NCBI RefSeq assembly: GCF_029633915.1
Contig: NZ_CP091092.1
Span: 124,001-188,000, forward strand
Length of the DNA: 64,000 nt
From: Methanomicrobium antiquum
GTDB lineage: Archaea; Halobacteriota; Methanomicrobia; Methanomicrobiales; Methanomicrobiaceae
Direction of reading: 5' to 3'
This document shows, piece by piece, positions 26,947 through 36,247 of the stretch. A program made the translations under genes and the position numbers. Position 1 is the first letter of the stretch. Each line of letters begins with the position of its first letter. Under the pieces are notes generated by a model, which did not search any database, had not been told where the DNA came from, and saw only the letters and a program-made list of their open reading frames with translations.

Positions 26947-28718
26947 TTTGAAACCTCCTGTGTTATAGCACCTTTCGGACATATGTCTGCACAGACTCCG
27001 CATCCTGAGCAAAGCTCATTTATAGATGCCTTTTCATCGTAAAACTCAATTGCAGGGCATCCAAATTTAACACAGGCACCACATCCGATGCAGGCTTCTG
27101 TATTTACTGAAAAGGCTCTTCTTTTTATTCCCTGCCTTCTTGCCGCAATGACACAGGGCTGACGTGAAATAACTACTTTTACTCCTTTTGTCTCTTTTGC
27201 GGCTTTGAAAGTGTTGAGCATCGCTGTTAAGTCATAAGGATCTATTGTTTCGACAAATGAGACGCCGCATGAACGGCATATGGAGTCAATTGAGATTACA
27301 GGAGAAACCTCACCTTTTGCTGTAAGTCCTGTATTGGGATTTGGCTGATGGCCTGTCATCGCAGTAATTCTGTTGTCAAGAATAACAACAGTCATGTTTG
27401 CCCCGTTGTATGCGGCATTTAAAAGACCCTGAATTCCGGTGTGAAGGAAAGTTGAGTCTCCGATTGTACACACGACATCAGAATCATCACCTGAGTGTGC
27501 AATTCCGCTTCCAACCGTTATTGAAGCACCCATGCATATAGTTGTATCAACTGTTCCAAGCTGGATTCCAAGTGTGTAACAGCCGATGTCGGATGGATAA
27601 ACTGCCTTTTTGCCAAAGACTTTTTTCATTGCATAAAATGTCGCACGATGTGCACATCCTGCACAAAGAATCGGCGGTCTTGGAGGAAGCCCTGTAACCG
27701 GCTGGATCTCTCCATCAAAGGATTTCTTTGATTTAATTCCTGCTTTTTCAAATGCAAGCGCAACAGATGCCTGATCAAGTTCACCTTCGTGTGGAACGCA
27801 ACCGTTTATTTTTCCAAATATTTTCGCGTTGCATGCAACCTGTGCTGTCTCTTCTTCAATTACGGGAGAAAGTTCTTCTATTACCAGGACTTTTTCATGT
27901 TTTTCTACAAATTCAGAAAGCCATTCCCTGTTTATCGGGTATGCGCCTATTTTTGCAAATGAAACGTCATCCGGAATAATTTCCTTTACATACTCTGCGG
28001 CAATTCCGCCTGCGATAACAGCAGTTTTACCTCTGATTTCGGCGAAGTTTAGGTTTAATTCCAAAAGCCTCTTTGAGAGTGAGATCTGTTTTTCATTGAG
28101 TTTTTTGTGAAGAACTCTTGTATGCACCGGAATTACCACATACTGGGCCGGATTCTTCTCAAATTGTCCTGTTCTGTGCTCCTCTCCGGATGGGGAAAGT
28201 TCTACATTGCTCTTTGAGTGGCATATTCTTGTTGTCGGGCGGAAAAGGACAGGAAGCAAAAACTCCTCTGAGAGTTCATAAGATATTTTCATCATGTCAT
28301 GAGCTTCCTGGACGTTTGCAGGATCAAGACAGATTATTTTTGCAAATTTTGCGTAATTTCTTGAATCCTGTTCGTTCTGGGAGCTGTGAGCGTAAGGGTC
28401 ATCTGCTGAGAGTATGACCATTCCGCCTTTTATCCCTGTATAGCCGCTTGTCATAAGAGGGTCTGCGGCGACATTTAAGCCCACATGCTTCATTGTGACA
28501 AGGCATCTGACCCCGGTCCATGAAGCCCCAAGTGCATTTTCAAGGGCAACTTTTTCATTGACCGACCATTCAATATAAAAATCACGCTCTTTCTGAATCC
28601 TTAATGTATCTATGACTTCAGAGGAGGGCGTACCCGGATATCCGCTTGCAAAATCAAGGTCTGCCTCACAGCAGGCATGTGCTATTGCCTCGTTTCCAAG
28701 CATGTAACGCGTAACCAT
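26943..28718 (-). CDS. iorA: indolepyruvate ferredoxin oxidoreductase subunit alpha
   Basis: 591 residues from the ATG at 28718 (TTCAGG just upstream; family proteins begin with R-Y-LLGNEAIA). An upstream ATG at 28778 would add 20 atypical residues. YPGTPSSEV marks the pyrimidine-binding domain, and GDSTFLHTGIQGLLNAAYN the thiamine-diphosphate/Mg site. The last 60 residues hold two [4Fe-4S] motifs (CIGCGACVKFGCP and CSGCGVCADICP). Length is normal. Operon with iorB. Confidence 0.95.
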   Translation of the reverse strand: MVTRYMLGNEAIAHACCEADLDFASGYPGTPSSEVIDTLRIQKERDFYIEWSVNEKVALENALGASWTGVRCLVTMKHVGLNVAADPLMTSGYTGIKGGMVILSADDPYAHSSQNEQDSRNYAKFAKIICLDPANVQEAHDMMKISYELSEEFLLPVLFRPTTRICHSKSNVELSPSGEEHRTGQFEKNPAQYVVIPVHTRVLHKKLNEKQISLSKRLLELNLNFAEIRGKTAVIAGGIAAEYVKEIIPDDVSFAKIGAYPINREWLSEFVEKHEKVLVIEELSPVIEEETAQVACNAKIFGKINGCVPHEGELDQASVALAFEKAGIKSKKSFDGEIQPVTGLPPRPPILCAGCAHRATFYAMKKVFGKKAVYPSDIGCYTLGIQLGTVDTTICMGASITVGSGIAHSGDDSDVVCTIGDSTFLHTGIQGLLNAAYNGANMTVVILDNRITAMTGHQPNPNTGLTAKGEVSPVISIDSICRSCGVSFVETIDPYDLTAMLNTFKAAKETKGVKVVISRQPCVIAARRQGIKRRAFSVNTEACIGCGACVKFGCPAIEFYDEKASINELCSGCGVCADICPKGAITQEVSK

Positions 28719-28862
28719 AACCTGAAGAATGTTTTGTAAGTTGGTGGCATTTAATGTGACTGATGATTCTTTATGCAAAAATTGAGAAAAACAATTTGTC
28801 CAAAAGTTCTAAGAATATCCTTTTTTGCTCTAAAAAAGAGAGATTCTTAATTTAGTCAGCTC

Positions 28863-28892
28863 TTTTGTGATAAAGTCGTCTTTATCACAAAA
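28863..28892. terminator. 13-bp perfect hairpin after methyltransferase gene
   Basis: TTTTGTGATAAAG, a TCGT loop, and CTTTATCACAAAA form a perfect 13-bp stem two bases past the methyltransferase stop and upstream of iorA. It may act as a terminator or processing site on the minus-strand transcript, although no clear U-tract follows. Confidence 0.5.
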
Positions 28893-28894
28893 TT

Positions 28895-29641
28895 TTAGGG
28901 TTTTTTTATTATGAAATAAGTATAGCCGTATTCATCGGCGTGTTTTGAATAAACGTTAATTTCGAGATCATTGAAATCAATAATTGAAAGTGCATCAGGA
29001 TTGTCTTTATACTCTTCTCTTAGAATTTTGTTGTTTTCTTTCATGTAATTGTAGAAACTTTCATGCCAGACATTTTCAGGAAGTTTAAACATTGCAATTG
29101 TCTCAAGTCCTGCCTTTTTAATGGTCAAAAGTGTCTCTTCCTCATTTAAAATGTCAGGTGAACACTGGTTTAGGAAATCAGTTACATCTTTTGAAAGGAC
29201 CTCCTTAAATTTGACAAGGTCAGAAACTGACATATACCCGCCGTGCTTTAAAAATTTCTTCCAGTAATTAATTCCGTTTTCAAACCCTGTTATAAATATT
29301 GAACCTTCCGCCCAGATAATATCAAATTCTTCTTTTTCAAACGGCAGGTTATCCATTGAAGCACAAATTGTTGTTATCCTCTCTGAAAGGCCCTCTTCTT
29401 TGGCATTTTTCGAAAGTGCGTCTAAAAACGGCTGGTAAATATCTGTCGCTGTTACATGACATTCCGGGCAGAGTTTTGCAAGTGCTATTGTCTGCATTCC
29501 TTTTCCACAGCCTATGTCAAGTATTTTTGCATTTTCTGGAAATTTAGGAATCATCCGGAATGCTTTTTCTGTGTGTTCGTTGTCCCCCGGTCCCTGTCTT
29601 GGAATGCCTTCAAAAAGACGGCAAATTAAAAAATCTTCCAT
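28895..29641 (-). CDS. class I SAM-dependent methyltransferase
   Basis: A 248-residue protein with motif I ILDIGCGKGMQ, motif II VTATDIYQPFLD, then FDIIWAEGSIF. It has the plain Rossmann methyltransferase fold with a C-terminal extension; similar proteins are often annotated as UbiE-like. Substrate unknown. A hairpin follows its stop and repeat copy E lies upstream of its start. Confidence 0.85.
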   Translation of the reverse strand: MEDFLICRLFEGIPRQGPGDNEHTEKAFRMIPKFPENAKILDIGCGKGMQTIALAKLCPECHVTATDIYQPFLDALSKNAKEEGLSERITTICASMDNLPFEKEEFDIIWAEGSIFITGFENGINYWKKFLKHGGYMSVSDLVKFKEVLSKDVTDFLNQCSPDILNEEETLLTIKKAGLETIAMFKLPENVWHESFYNYMKENNKILREEYKDNPDALSIIDFNDLEINVYSKHADEYGYTYFIIKKP

Positions 29642-29754
29642 TAAATTATTTTTATCTTCAAATTGCTTTTAAATTTGTGGTTGAATCAGCATTTAAACAA
29701 ATATATGATATTATTATGGTTAAAAAACAACTATTCATTAATTCTCTTTATTGA

Positions 29755-29970
29755 AAACGTCCATGATAATTTTTTTCATGCTAACTGTTTCATGTAAGTT
29801 ACGAAGTAACTTTCATGTAAAACGTACATGATGAGCTTTTTTCATCACACAAAAAGTGATGAAAGTCTATCAGGGATTTTGACTTTCATAGCAAACGCAC
29901 ATGATGAGCTTTTTTCATCACACAAAAAAGTGATGATAAGTCTATCAGGAATTTTGACTTTCATAACAAA
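29755..29970 (+). repeat. dispersed hairpin repeat, copy E (with internal tandem duplication)
   Basis: Longest copy. It has CATGATAATTTTTTTCATG, the AGTTAC-GAA-GTAACT hairpin (29797-29811), and the distal module twice: CATGATGAGCTTTTTTCATC + ACAAAAAGTGATGA + TATCAGG...TTTTGACTTTCAT at about 29827-29890 and 29900-29964. The two distal units differ at a few positions only. Confidence 0.85.
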
Positions 29971-30090
29971 TTTATGTAAAAATGAGATGATATGAATTTA
30001 ATGAGATGAGAAAGATTTGATAATCTTAAAAAAAAGTGCCGGGCAGAATTATCCTTATTAATTAAAATATAATTTTAAAGATAATTATAT

Positions 30091-30168
30091 GGTTTATTTT
30101 TACGATTTAAATATACGAATTAATATTCTGGTTTATTTTTACGATTTAAATATAAGAATTAATTTTCA
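30091..30168 (+). repeat. two tandem 39-bp repeats
   Basis: GGTTTATTTTTACGATTTAA starts at 30091 and again at 30130; the 39-base units differ at about four positions. A partial third unit (GGCTTGTTTTTATG) follows. They end about 65 bases before the start of the membrane-protein gene, so they lie in its promoter region. Confidence 0.8.
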
Positions 30169-30233
30169 GGCTTGTTTTTATGTTTTTATGTTTTTAATAA
30201 TCTTCATTAAGACGGACTGTAAAATAATGATTT

Positions 30234-30845
30234 ATGAATGAAAAATACGGAATGTATCTTGCCTATTTTTTTCAGCTTTTGATTGGAATAAATGTAGTTT
30301 ATGCTTTTTTTTCCGGTCAGTATGAGGCTATGTTTACCGGACTTTTGATGTTTTTTTTAACTTTGATACCTTATGTTGTTGCAAGAAGGAAAAATGTAAC
30401 ATTTCCTTGGTTTGTTTATCTTTTAATTGCAATGGCTCTCTGGTTTCACACAGCAGGATACATACAGGGATATTACATCACATTCTATCCGTATTATGAT
30501 AAAATTGCACATCTTGTATCCGGAACTGCGGTTGCCATGCTTGGATTTTTAGGAGTGGTCTTCCTCGATAAATACTGGAATATGAATCTTAGGACGCTGT
30601 TTATAGTCGGATTTACAATAATATTCGGGATGGCTCTTGCAGGATTCTGGGAGATATATGAATATCTGGTTGACAAAATTACCGGAGGTTCATTTGCAGG
30701 GCCAATGCAGCACGGACTTGATGATACGATGCTTGATATGATGTTTGTCCTTGCAGGATCAATAATTGTCTCAATTCTTGCAGTTTTGTACTTCAAAACT
30801 CACCTAAAAGAAGATATAACCGGTTTTTTATCCGGCAATCTCTAA
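30234..30845 (+). CDS. DUF2238-like integral membrane protein
   Basis: A 203-residue protein with about six membrane helices. YYDKIAHLVSGTAVAMLGF, FWEIYEYLVDKITG and DDTMLDMMF match the conserved D-H and E-x-x-E-Y and D-T-x-x-D positions of the DUF2238/YjdJ membrane family, which may bind metal. Function unknown. Confidence 0.65.
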   Translation: MNEKYGMYLAYFFQLLIGINVVYAFFSGQYEAMFTGLLMFFLTLIPYVVARRKNVTFPWFVYLLIAMALWFHTAGYIQGYYITFYPYYDKIAHLVSGTAVAMLGFLGVVFLDKYWNMNLRTLFIVGFTIIFGMALAGFWEIYEYLVDKITGGSFAGPMQHGLDDTMLDMMFVLAGSIIVSILAVLYFKTHLKEDITGFLSGNL

Positions 30846-31131
30846 GAATATTTCATTTTAAAAATAGTTTCATTTTTCAGCTTTATCCGGATTAAGATTT
30901 ATCCGGATTCAGCTTTAATTGAAAAAAATTACAGGCTGAATAAAATAAAAAAGAACGGGATAAAAGTCAAAAAAATCTGACAGATACCAAAAAATTTGAA
31001 AAAAGAAATACTGGAAAATAAAAAAAGAATGGTATAAAAACCAAAAAAAATTATCAAAATTGAAAAAAAAAGATTAAAAAAATAGAAAAAAAAATGAAAA
31101 AATTAATTTGTTTGTTTAAACTCTTCCAAAC
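30846..31131. other. A-rich low-complexity gap
   Basis: The 286 bases between convergent genes are strongly A-rich on the plus strand with many short A runs. I see no stem-loop or coding signal. Confidence 0.6.
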
Positions 31132-32982
31132 TTAGATGTCTTCTAAAATCTCTTCAAACGTGGAGTCTTTTTTTACCCATACACTTTTGTTTGTATATGA
31201 AAGGCCGTCAGTTTCTTTAAGTTCATCAAACTGATAGACTCTTGGCCCGTACTGGTATCCTGTCTCATTGTACCAGTCATCAGGATAACCTCCTTCAGAA
31301 ACATCCTCAGTTACCGGGTCTGTTACAAGTCCGTTTGAATACTTTACAATCATTTCTGCAGTTAATGCTTTCCAGTCAGAGATGATTTCATCGCCGCGGC
31401 TTACAGTGAAATTTGATATTACACTTGTTGCACCGTCAGAATCGCCGCTCTCAAGACATTTCTTAGCTGATTCATCTGTATCTTTTAATTTCGCAAATGA
31501 TTCCTCTTCAAGTCTTTTTTGCTCTTGTGAAATATCATCTGTCATAGCATTGTATTTCAGCATCGCCCAGTTTGTCAGGAGATCAAATGTCCAGTAGGCA
31601 GTGTTGTAATTGTAATTAAGACGACTACCTTTTGTATATGAGTCAGAAACACCCTCTGAGGAGGCATATATAGGTGCATATACGGTTTCGTATGCAACCG
31701 CAGGTCCGAACCACAAAACGCCTTTTAGCTCATCAGGAAGGTCAGGTCTTATCTGTGCAACATAGCTGTATGAGCAGAAAATTGCTGATATCGGTCTTAC
31801 ATTTGCACCCGGACGAACTTCCATTTCTGTTTCATTCTGAAAATCTGTATGGGCATCATGTGGTCCGAGATAGCGGTAGGGATTTCCAAAAGGCCCTGCG
31901 GCATCGCCTTTTGTTAAATCAAATTCTGTTCCTTCATAGTGATCACGAAACATGTTGATGGCGGTTTTAAAGTCTACTTTTTCATCAGGCTTTATCGAAA
32001 ACGGATAATCCTTTGTGTATGAATTTTCAACATATGGAGATAATTCAAGCGATGGTGCAAGCTTGTCTTCAAGTCTCCATACTCTCATAAGAGAATAGTA
32101 AGGGTGTGAGTACTCTCCATAGCTTACAGTTTTAAGCCAGTCTAATTCCCCATCGGCCGGACTCCACCATCCTGCCTTTTCTGCCGCAGAAAAGAGATTT
32201 TTTGAATACATCATGTCAGGACTGTTTTTCTTAACCTCACGAATCCTGAATTCATTTGCGGCAACAAATATTTCTCCGTCCGGGATTTTTTCAGCAACCC
32301 AAAGACCCCCTGTTTCTTCGGCAGGATTTCCGCACATTTCTATGACCCATGCTTCTTTTTCATCAGCAAAAATCAGAGTTTCACCTGTTCCGTAGTAGCC
32401 GTATCTGTCGATAAGATCTCCTACAAGTGATACTGCCTCTTTAGCTTTAGTGCATCTTTCAAGTGCGACATTTGAAAGCTCGGATGAATAAAACATCCTC
32501 TTGTTTTCCAAAGCATTTGGTTCATATTTTGCATAATCTGTGCATTCCGCGCTCATCAGGTTTTTCTCGTTTATCATACCGTATGATGCGGTGTAGTATG
32601 CATAAGTATGGGGAACCTGTTCAATTGAGCCAAGTACGCTTAGATCAGAATTATCTCCTTTGTTTCCGGCGGCATCAGAGCCGCTGTTTGGATCAAAGTA
32701 GACAATCCTTTTGCTACCGGCTTCGTGGTCGGCTGAAGGAATGTAGGTTAACACCACATCATCTATATTTCTCCAGTCTTTTCCGACACCATCGTTTGTG
32801 TGGCCAATGTACACTGTTTCATCTGTCGATGCATCCGGCGTTACAACAAATATGGTGCATCCCATAACAGATGCAGGCACACATATCAGAATAAGCATTA
32901 CAAAAAGTGATAATAGAAAAGTTTGTTTCTGACCTTTTTTGTCAGTCAAAATTCCATTATCACTGAAATTTTCAAAAAACAT
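31132..32982 (-). CDS. C69 family dipeptidase, exported
   Basis: A 616-residue Ntn-hydrolase of the PepD/U34 (C69) family. The N-terminal signal (hydrophobic about 22-40) ends at VMG just before Cys42 of CTIFVVTPDAS, which is the catalytic N-terminal cysteine exposed after processing. GHTNDGVGKDWR and ETLIFADEKEAWVIEM are family features. It should degrade peptides outside the membrane. It stands alone. Confidence 0.87.
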   Translation of the reverse strand: MFFENFSDNGILTDKKGQKQTFLLSLFVMLILICVPASVMGCTIFVVTPDASTDETVYIGHTNDGVGKDWRNIDDVVLTYIPSADHEAGSKRIVYFDPNSGSDAAGNKGDNSDLSVLGSIEQVPHTYAYYTASYGMINEKNLMSAECTDYAKYEPNALENKRMFYSSELSNVALERCTKAKEAVSLVGDLIDRYGYYGTGETLIFADEKEAWVIEMCGNPAEETGGLWVAEKIPDGEIFVAANEFRIREVKKNSPDMMYSKNLFSAAEKAGWWSPADGELDWLKTVSYGEYSHPYYSLMRVWRLEDKLAPSLELSPYVENSYTKDYPFSIKPDEKVDFKTAINMFRDHYEGTEFDLTKGDAAGPFGNPYRYLGPHDAHTDFQNETEMEVRPGANVRPISAIFCSYSYVAQIRPDLPDELKGVLWFGPAVAYETVYAPIYASSEGVSDSYTKGSRLNYNYNTAYWTFDLLTNWAMLKYNAMTDDISQEQKRLEEESFAKLKDTDESAKKCLESGDSDGATSVISNFTVSRGDEIISDWKALTAEMIVKYSNGLVTDPVTEDVSEGGYPDDWYNETGYQYGPRVYQFDELKETDGLSYTNKSVWVKKDSTFEEILEDI

Positions 32983-33021
32983 GATTAGTTAAAAATAGTT
33001 TTCAACTATATTTATATTTAT

Positions 33022-33816
33022 TTACATCTCATCTCTTGCCTTTAAGTGAACCTTAAACAAAGTACCAAGATGATTCTCAAAAGAATCGTTTACTACAAAT
33101 GAGCTTACAACAACAGGGCGGAAATTTCCTTTTGCAAGTTTGACTGCAATTTTTGTTTTTCTTCCAAAGAAGTTGCTTTCTCTGACAGCGTTTTTGAAAG
33201 TGTCCGGTATAGGTTCACGGGTCTGGATATCATAAAATGCAAGATAATTGTTTATCGAACTTAAGGCAACCTGGGATATTGTCTTGTTAATCATATGCTC
33301 TGCATATGGATTAAAAAAAATTATGCGTCCTTTATCGTCCAACAGGAAATAAGCATCGTTTTCTGACATCGATTTGTATGCTAGAATCGCAGGAAGTTCG
33401 TAATTGCTTTTTGAAGTCCTTTTTAGTCTTGAATTTTTTATGGCAATCTCAATGTTTGAGTAGATGTCATTTGCAGTAAAGGGCTTTATGATATATCCGG
33501 CAGGAGATGCCTCTGCGGCTTTTGAAAAAGTCTGTTCATTCTCCTCGCCGGATACGAAGAGCACTGGAATTTTAAACATTGAGGATATATATTTTGTTGC
33601 TAAAATTCCGTCAATTTTTCCATCAAGCTGAATATCCATTAAAATCAGGTCTGGAAGATGCTTTATTGCCATGTTAATTGCATCTTCTCCACTTGAGACT
33701 TTTCCAACGACAGCATAGTCCTTTTTGACAAGAAAGCTCTCAATTAATGAGGCAATCAGATTGTCATCCTCAACAATCAGTATTTTTTTCTTGTCCTTTT
33801 TAGTCTGTGATATAAT
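33022..33816 (-). CDS. response regulator with PAS-like domain, probable AUU start
   Basis: The first ATG (33672) lies inside the receiver domain. The same frame continues upstream through KKILIVEDDN, the normal start of a receiver, to a TAA just before AAAGGAGGGG, with no ATG, GTG or TTG. An ATT at 33816 sits 7 bases after GGAGG (33824-33828) and is the likely start; ATA at 33813 is the alternative. This gives 264 residues: receiver with Asp17/18, phosphoacceptor Asp61 and Lys111, then a PAS-like domain from about 150 (AYFLLDDKGRIIFFNPYAE). No output DNA-binding domain or histidine kinase is adjacent. A start-codon mutation is the other explanation. Confidence 0.75.
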   Translation of the reverse strand: MISQTKKDKKKILIVEDDNLIASLIESFLVKKDYAVVGKVSSGEDAINMAIKHLPDLILMDIQLDGKIDGILATKYISSMFKIPVLFVSGEENEQTFSKAAEASPAGYIIKPFTANDIYSNIEIAIKNSRLKRTSKSNYELPAILAYKSMSENDAYFLLDDKGRIIFFNPYAEHMINKTISQVALSSINNYLAFYDIQTREPIPDTFKNAVRESNFFGRKTKIAVKLAKGNFRPVVVSSFVVNDSFENHLGTLFKVHLKARDEM

Positions 33817-34119
33817 TACGACCCCTCCTTTTTAGTTTATTCCTCACCCTGAATTTTAAAAATAATCCTGGAGGATATTGACAAATACAATGATATATAT
33901 GTATTTTTAAGTTTTTCAAATATGGGACATCAGGATAAAACCATATGTCCGGATTATGTGTATCTTTATATGTAACTATCTTTTCAATAATTTATCTTAA
34001 TCTTATTTTTATTAATGAAATTTTATAATTGAATTCTTTGAAGATAATTCTTAAGAACATCTGGTATGAAAAATAAATTTGATTTTTAGATTAAGATTTC
34101 ATGCATAATTATCTGGGTT
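33817..34119. other. intergenic gap upstream of response regulator
   Basis: Contains the strong GGAGGGG ribosome site (33822-33828), a TATA-like ATATATATGTATTT near 33893 and a loose GGACAT...ATGTCC inverted repeat near 33924-33951. No coding signal seen. Confidence 0.5.
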
Positions 34120-36201
34120 TTAAATATCTTCGTTAGAGAAAAATCCGGCCTCACGGGCGGCTTTGATACAGTCTCCTGTTGCTGAAAATGCATCTGAGAG
34201 CTCGGAAAAGTTAGGAACATTTGATTCATTCAGAATTTTAAGTCCCGGTTTTATACTGTCTCCGCCGATTAAACAGCCTACAACCATTTTTTCAGTCTGC
34301 TTTGAAAACCTGACGATCTCTTTTGAAAGCCTTACAGGATCGATTGAGGTTACAGGTGCCGCGGCAATAAATGCAATATCCCATTTATCCTGGTGTCGGA
34401 TTAAAATATCAAGTGTCTGGGCATATCTTTTATCACCTGCATCGCCTACCATATCAATAGGATTATTTCCGCTCCACCCAAAGGGTAAAACAGCGTTTAA
34501 TTCGGATTTTAGACAATTGTCAAGTTCGATTAATTCGATATTGTTATCTTCTGCGTAATCGGCAGAAAGTACCGCAAACCCTCCGGCACTTGTAACAACA
34601 ACTGCACGGTTTCCCTTTGGCCATCCTTCCGATGCTAAAAGTCCGGCTGTCTGAAAAGCTCTTGTAATTGATGGAGCAGTTACGATTCCTGCAGTTTTGA
34701 AGGCTTCTTTATATACTTCCCAGCTTCCGGCAAGCGAGCCTGTATGTGAACGGGCGGCGGCGCTTCCTTTCTTTGATCTCCCTGATTTTATTGCGGCAAC
34801 AGGTATTTTATGGATTATTTTTTGAACGTCCTCCAAAAATCTCCGTCCTGAGACAAGCTCTTCTATATAGAGGACAACAGCCTTTGTTTTCCCGTCTTCT
34901 GCCAGTGCATGCATGTAATCAGAAAATGAAAGATCTGACTGGTTTCCAACTGATATTATGGCAGAAAGCCCTACATTTCCGGTGATGTCCCTATCGGCGA
35001 CAGCAGATATTATAGCTCCGCTTTGAGATATAAATCCGACAGGGCCTGGTTTTGGAAGTGCAGGACCAAATGTTGCATTAAGGTTCATATCAGGAATCAT
35101 TACTCCGAGACAGTTTGGTCCTGCAATGCGCATGTTATATTTTTTAGCCGTTTTAATAATTTCTTCTTCAAGTTTAGCGCCTTTTTCTCCGGTTTCCTTA
35201 AACCCTGCAGATATTATGACTGCAAATTTAACACCTGCTTCTCCTGCATCTTCAATTACACCCAATACAGCCACTGCAGGAACAGCAACTATCAGCCAGT
35301 CAGGAGTTTTCCCGGTCGACTTTTTTATGTCTGAAACTTTTTTGAAAGCCCGCATCCCAAATATTTCCTCACGGCCGGGATTTACAGGAAATACCTCTCC
35401 TTTAAATTCTAAAAGATTTTGCATCACAAAATATCCGACTTTTCCGGCAACCGGAGATGCACCTGCAACTGCTATTGATTTTGGTTTGAAAACATCAGCG
35501 TGGAGAGGTTTTGCAGGCAAAATTCTCTCCTTTTTTTTGGAGTTTATGTCAGTTATAAAGCGTGCGTCAACACATACTGCACGCTCAGTGCTAAGAACAA
35601 CCGGATTTATGTCAAATGAAATAATGCTGTCATTTTCTTCAAAGAGCTTTGAGAGATTTTTTATAATTTTTATAAGAGCATCCATGTTTAAGGGTGCTGT
35701 GCCCCTAAATCCGTGCAAAACAGCGGAGATTTTTGTCTCTTCAATCATTGATTTTATTTTATTTTCATTTAGGGGAGTCAGCCTGAATGAGACGTCCTTC
35801 CAAAGTTCAACTAAAGTTCCACCGGTTCCAAACGAAATCACCTTTCCAAATGATGGATCGAATGTCCCGCCAATGAAAACCTCAGTCCCGGCTGAAATCT
35901 GCTCGGCAACAACAACCCCGTTTATATGTGCGTCTGGTGCCTGCTCTTTAACTCTCATTAATAGGGAGTTGTATTCAAAAATAAGCTCTTTTTCATCGCA
36001 GATGTCTGTTACAACTCCTCCTACATCACTTTTATGGGCAATATCAGAAGATGATATCTTGATAACAAGAGGAAATCCGGTAATTTTTGAAGCTTCAACC
36101 GCCTCAGTGCAATTTTTTGCGAGGCGATGTTTTGGAACGTCAATATCTGCAGATCTCAAAAGAGAATATGCATCAGTCTCCAGCATAAGTTCAGCGGGCA
36201 T
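34120..36201 (-). CDS. ADP-forming acyl-CoA synthetase, fused beta-alpha
   Basis: A 693-residue fusion. The ATP-grasp (beta) domain comes first (about 1-215: FPLVIKISSSDIAHKSDVGGV, ISFGTGG). The CoA-binding and succinyl-CoA-ligase (alpha) domains follow (VAGASPVAGKVG; GPNCLG; FISQSGA), with the phosphohistidine His486 in SHTGSLAG. It converts acyl-CoA + ADP + Pi to acid + ATP + CoA. Fused archaeal ACD enzymes usually have the alpha part first, so this order is less common. Pairing with IorAB (aryl-acetyl-CoA) is a reasonable inference. Confidence 0.9.
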   Translation of the reverse strand: MPAELMLETDAYSLLRSADIDVPKHRLAKNCTEAVEASKITGFPLVIKISSSDIAHKSDVGGVVTDICDEKELIFEYNSLLMRVKEQAPDAHINGVVVAEQISAGTEVFIGGTFDPSFGKVISFGTGGTLVELWKDVSFRLTPLNENKIKSMIEETKISAVLHGFRGTAPLNMDALIKIIKNLSKLFEENDSIISFDINPVVLSTERAVCVDARFITDINSKKKERILPAKPLHADVFKPKSIAVAGASPVAGKVGYFVMQNLLEFKGEVFPVNPGREEIFGMRAFKKVSDIKKSTGKTPDWLIVAVPAVAVLGVIEDAGEAGVKFAVIISAGFKETGEKGAKLEEEIIKTAKKYNMRIAGPNCLGVMIPDMNLNATFGPALPKPGPVGFISQSGAIISAVADRDITGNVGLSAIISVGNQSDLSFSDYMHALAEDGKTKAVVLYIEELVSGRRFLEDVQKIIHKIPVAAIKSGRSKKGSAAARSHTGSLAGSWEVYKEAFKTAGIVTAPSITRAFQTAGLLASEGWPKGNRAVVVTSAGGFAVLSADYAEDNNIELIELDNCLKSELNAVLPFGWSGNNPIDMVGDAGDKRYAQTLDILIRHQDKWDIAFIAAAPVTSIDPVRLSKEIVRFSKQTEKMVVGCLIGGDSIKPGLKILNESNVPNFSELSDAFSATGDCIKAAREAGFFSNEDI

Positions 36202-36247
36202 AAAAGAATGATTAATTTTGATTTATTTAATTGATATGTACGATTTT

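Larger units (their letters stand above)
29642..30233. other. 592-base divergent gap with repeats
   Basis: Contains the promoter of the methyltransferase gene, repeat copy E (29755-29970), and two tandem 39-base repeats (30091-30168) near the start of the DUF2238-like gene. No coding frame of note. Confidence 0.6.

Noticed and set aside
35126-36211. Long 361-codon plus-strand frame opposite the acyl-CoA synthetase
   Set aside because: It mirrors a clearly coding minus-strand gene, is Ser/Thr/Pro-rich without any family feature, and is a normal by-product of codon use.
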